A stretch of DNA of 55,661 nt from Sphingomonas sp. Ant H11 (GTDB lineage: Bacteria; Pseudomonadota; Alphaproteobacteria; Sphingomonadales; Sphingomonadaceae), in NCBI RefSeq assembly GCF_000797515.1, contig NZ_JSBN01000093.1:1-55661 (forward strand). The letters are read 5' to 3'. The notes under the pieces were generated by a model. The model saw only the letters and a program-made list of their open reading frames with translations, made no database searches and was not told the DNA's origin. Shown here piece after piece: positions 55,008-55,661 of this stretch (within the stretch, counting starts at the first letter, position 1; each line of letters begins with the position of its first letter). Both the position numbers and the translations under genes were made by a program.

Positions 55008-55661
55008 CTAGGGCTTCACGTCCAGCTTCTCAACCGTTCTGGCGGCGAACGAGCAACACAAGGCCAGCAGCAGGAAGGGCGTGGCGAAGTCGCGGTGGCG
55101 TTCGCCGAATTCGAACCAAACGCCAAACAGCACGCATTGCAACCCGCACGCCGCGATCAGCAGAACTAGCGTGAAGGGAATGCGCGCCAGCCGAAGCGCG
55201 GCGATGGCGAGCATCGCCAGATGCGCTCCCTGCGCCAGCGGCCATAGCGCCGCCGCGAGCACGCGCGGAAAGGGCGGCCCCATTGCGAGGAGGCGATTGA
55301 TACCAAATTCGGCAATACCGCAGGCCCGCAGCAACTTGGTCACGGTCAGCCGGAGAAAGGCAGCCGGATGCGCTTCGATCCAGCCGAGCGCGATGGCACC
55401 GATCCGTTTGCCATAAGCGAGCTCGGGGATGCCTTTGAGAGTGGCGGGCGGGGGCTCCCAATTGCCGGTGGCGTCGGGGTTGTTGCCGATCCACAGGCTG
55501 GCACCGCTGGCGGTGGTCAGCGGTACGAAGGCATGGAAGACGATCCAGTTGCGAACCCACCACGGCAGCAGCACCGCCCCGGCAACGAGCGCGCCGCGCA
55601 GCCCCGCCGCGAGCATGGGCCACAGCCCGCTCCGGCGCACCAGCACCAAGCCGAACAGCGC
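55008..55661 (-). CDS. Glycosyltransferase family 39-type membrane protein (5' end outside window)
   Basis: The last 217 codons of a multi-pass membrane protein. LLPWWVRNWIVFHAFVPLTT and GASLWIGNNPDATGNW match the conserved periplasmic loop of PMT/ArnT-like GT39 (GT-C) transferases. Three or more C-terminal helices follow (AHLAMLAIAALRLARIPF, LVLLIAACGLQCVLFGVW), and the chain ends KLDVKP. Such enzymes move sugars from polyprenyl-phosphate donors to lipid or protein. It starts beyond base 55661, and its stop lies nine bases from the FemAB-like GTG, so the two probably share a transcript. Confidence 0.82.
   Translation of the reverse strand, partial: ALFGLVLVRRSGLWPMLAAGLRGALVAGAVLLPWWVRNWIVFHAFVPLTTASGASLWIGNNPDATGNWEPPPATLKGIPELAYGKRIGAIALGWIEAHPAAFLRLTVTKLLRACGIAEFGINRLLAMGPPFPRVLAAALWPLAQGAHLAMLAIAALRLARIPFTLVLLIAACGLQCVLFGVWFEFGERHRDFATPFLLLALCCSFAARTVEKLDVKP

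Overview
The window looks like the chromosome of a Sphingomonas-type alphaproteobacterium (Sphingomonadaceae). The DNA is GC-rich. It carries two large TonB-dependent receptors (TBDRs) of the Xanthomonas/Caulobacter type (TIGR01782-like), flavin-dependent halogenases beside a SapC-domain gene, an egtB-egtD pair and an alphaproteobacterial tRNA-Thr. This is a judgement from protein character; no database was searched. No phage, insertion sequence, CRISPR array or rRNA was seen.

Layout. (1) 1-10900: a carbohydrate-responsive locus. A secreted GH3 beta-glucosidase (minus) diverges from a TBDR, which is followed by halogenase 1, SapC, a cupin/JmjC-like hydroxylase, halogenase 2 and a LacI-family regulator. 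Two identical 12-bp sites in opposite orientation lie in the divergent promoter region and are the probable LacI operators. (2) 10953-27696: an MFS transporter, then what reads as a non-phosphorylating L-fucose locus. It has an aldo/keto reductase, a 2-hydroxyacid dehydrogenase, a D-glycerate kinase, a sugar mutarotase, a divergent GntR regulator, a second TBDR, an enolase-superfamily dehydratase, a permease, a lactonase, a beta-helix glycosidase, an SDR, an FMN L-lactate dehydrogenase and a fumarylacetoacetase-family hydrolase. Together these could import and hydrolyse fucosides and convert L-fucose to pyruvate plus L-lactate, then pyruvate. (3) 27883-55661: mostly housekeeping genes. These include tRNA-Thr(GGT), an M24 aminopeptidase, a chemoreceptor, oligopeptidase B, DedA, a PEBP-like protein, a secreted hydrolase, ppc, an HNH protein, gluQ, a HIG1-like protein, a cobalamin adenosyltransferase, egtB-egtD, a 3-hydroxyacyl-CoA dehydrogenase, a flavin reductase, a cytochrome b561/molybdoprotein pair, cfa, argG, two large membrane proteins, a FemAB/GNAT-like protein and a partial GT39 glycosyltransferase.

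A striking property is the number of reading-frame breaks. At least 23 single-base shifts interrupt otherwise intact, motif-complete genes. Some are one base too many in homopolymers (G7, T6, A5). Others are one base too few, often beside CGCG/GCGC strings. I read these as consensus errors in a draft or long-read assembly rather than pseudogenes, and give each affected gene as one feature spanning its frames.

The least understood system is the receptor/halogenase/SapC/cupin/halogenase block under LacI control. Its enzymes are recognisable but their substrate is unknown.
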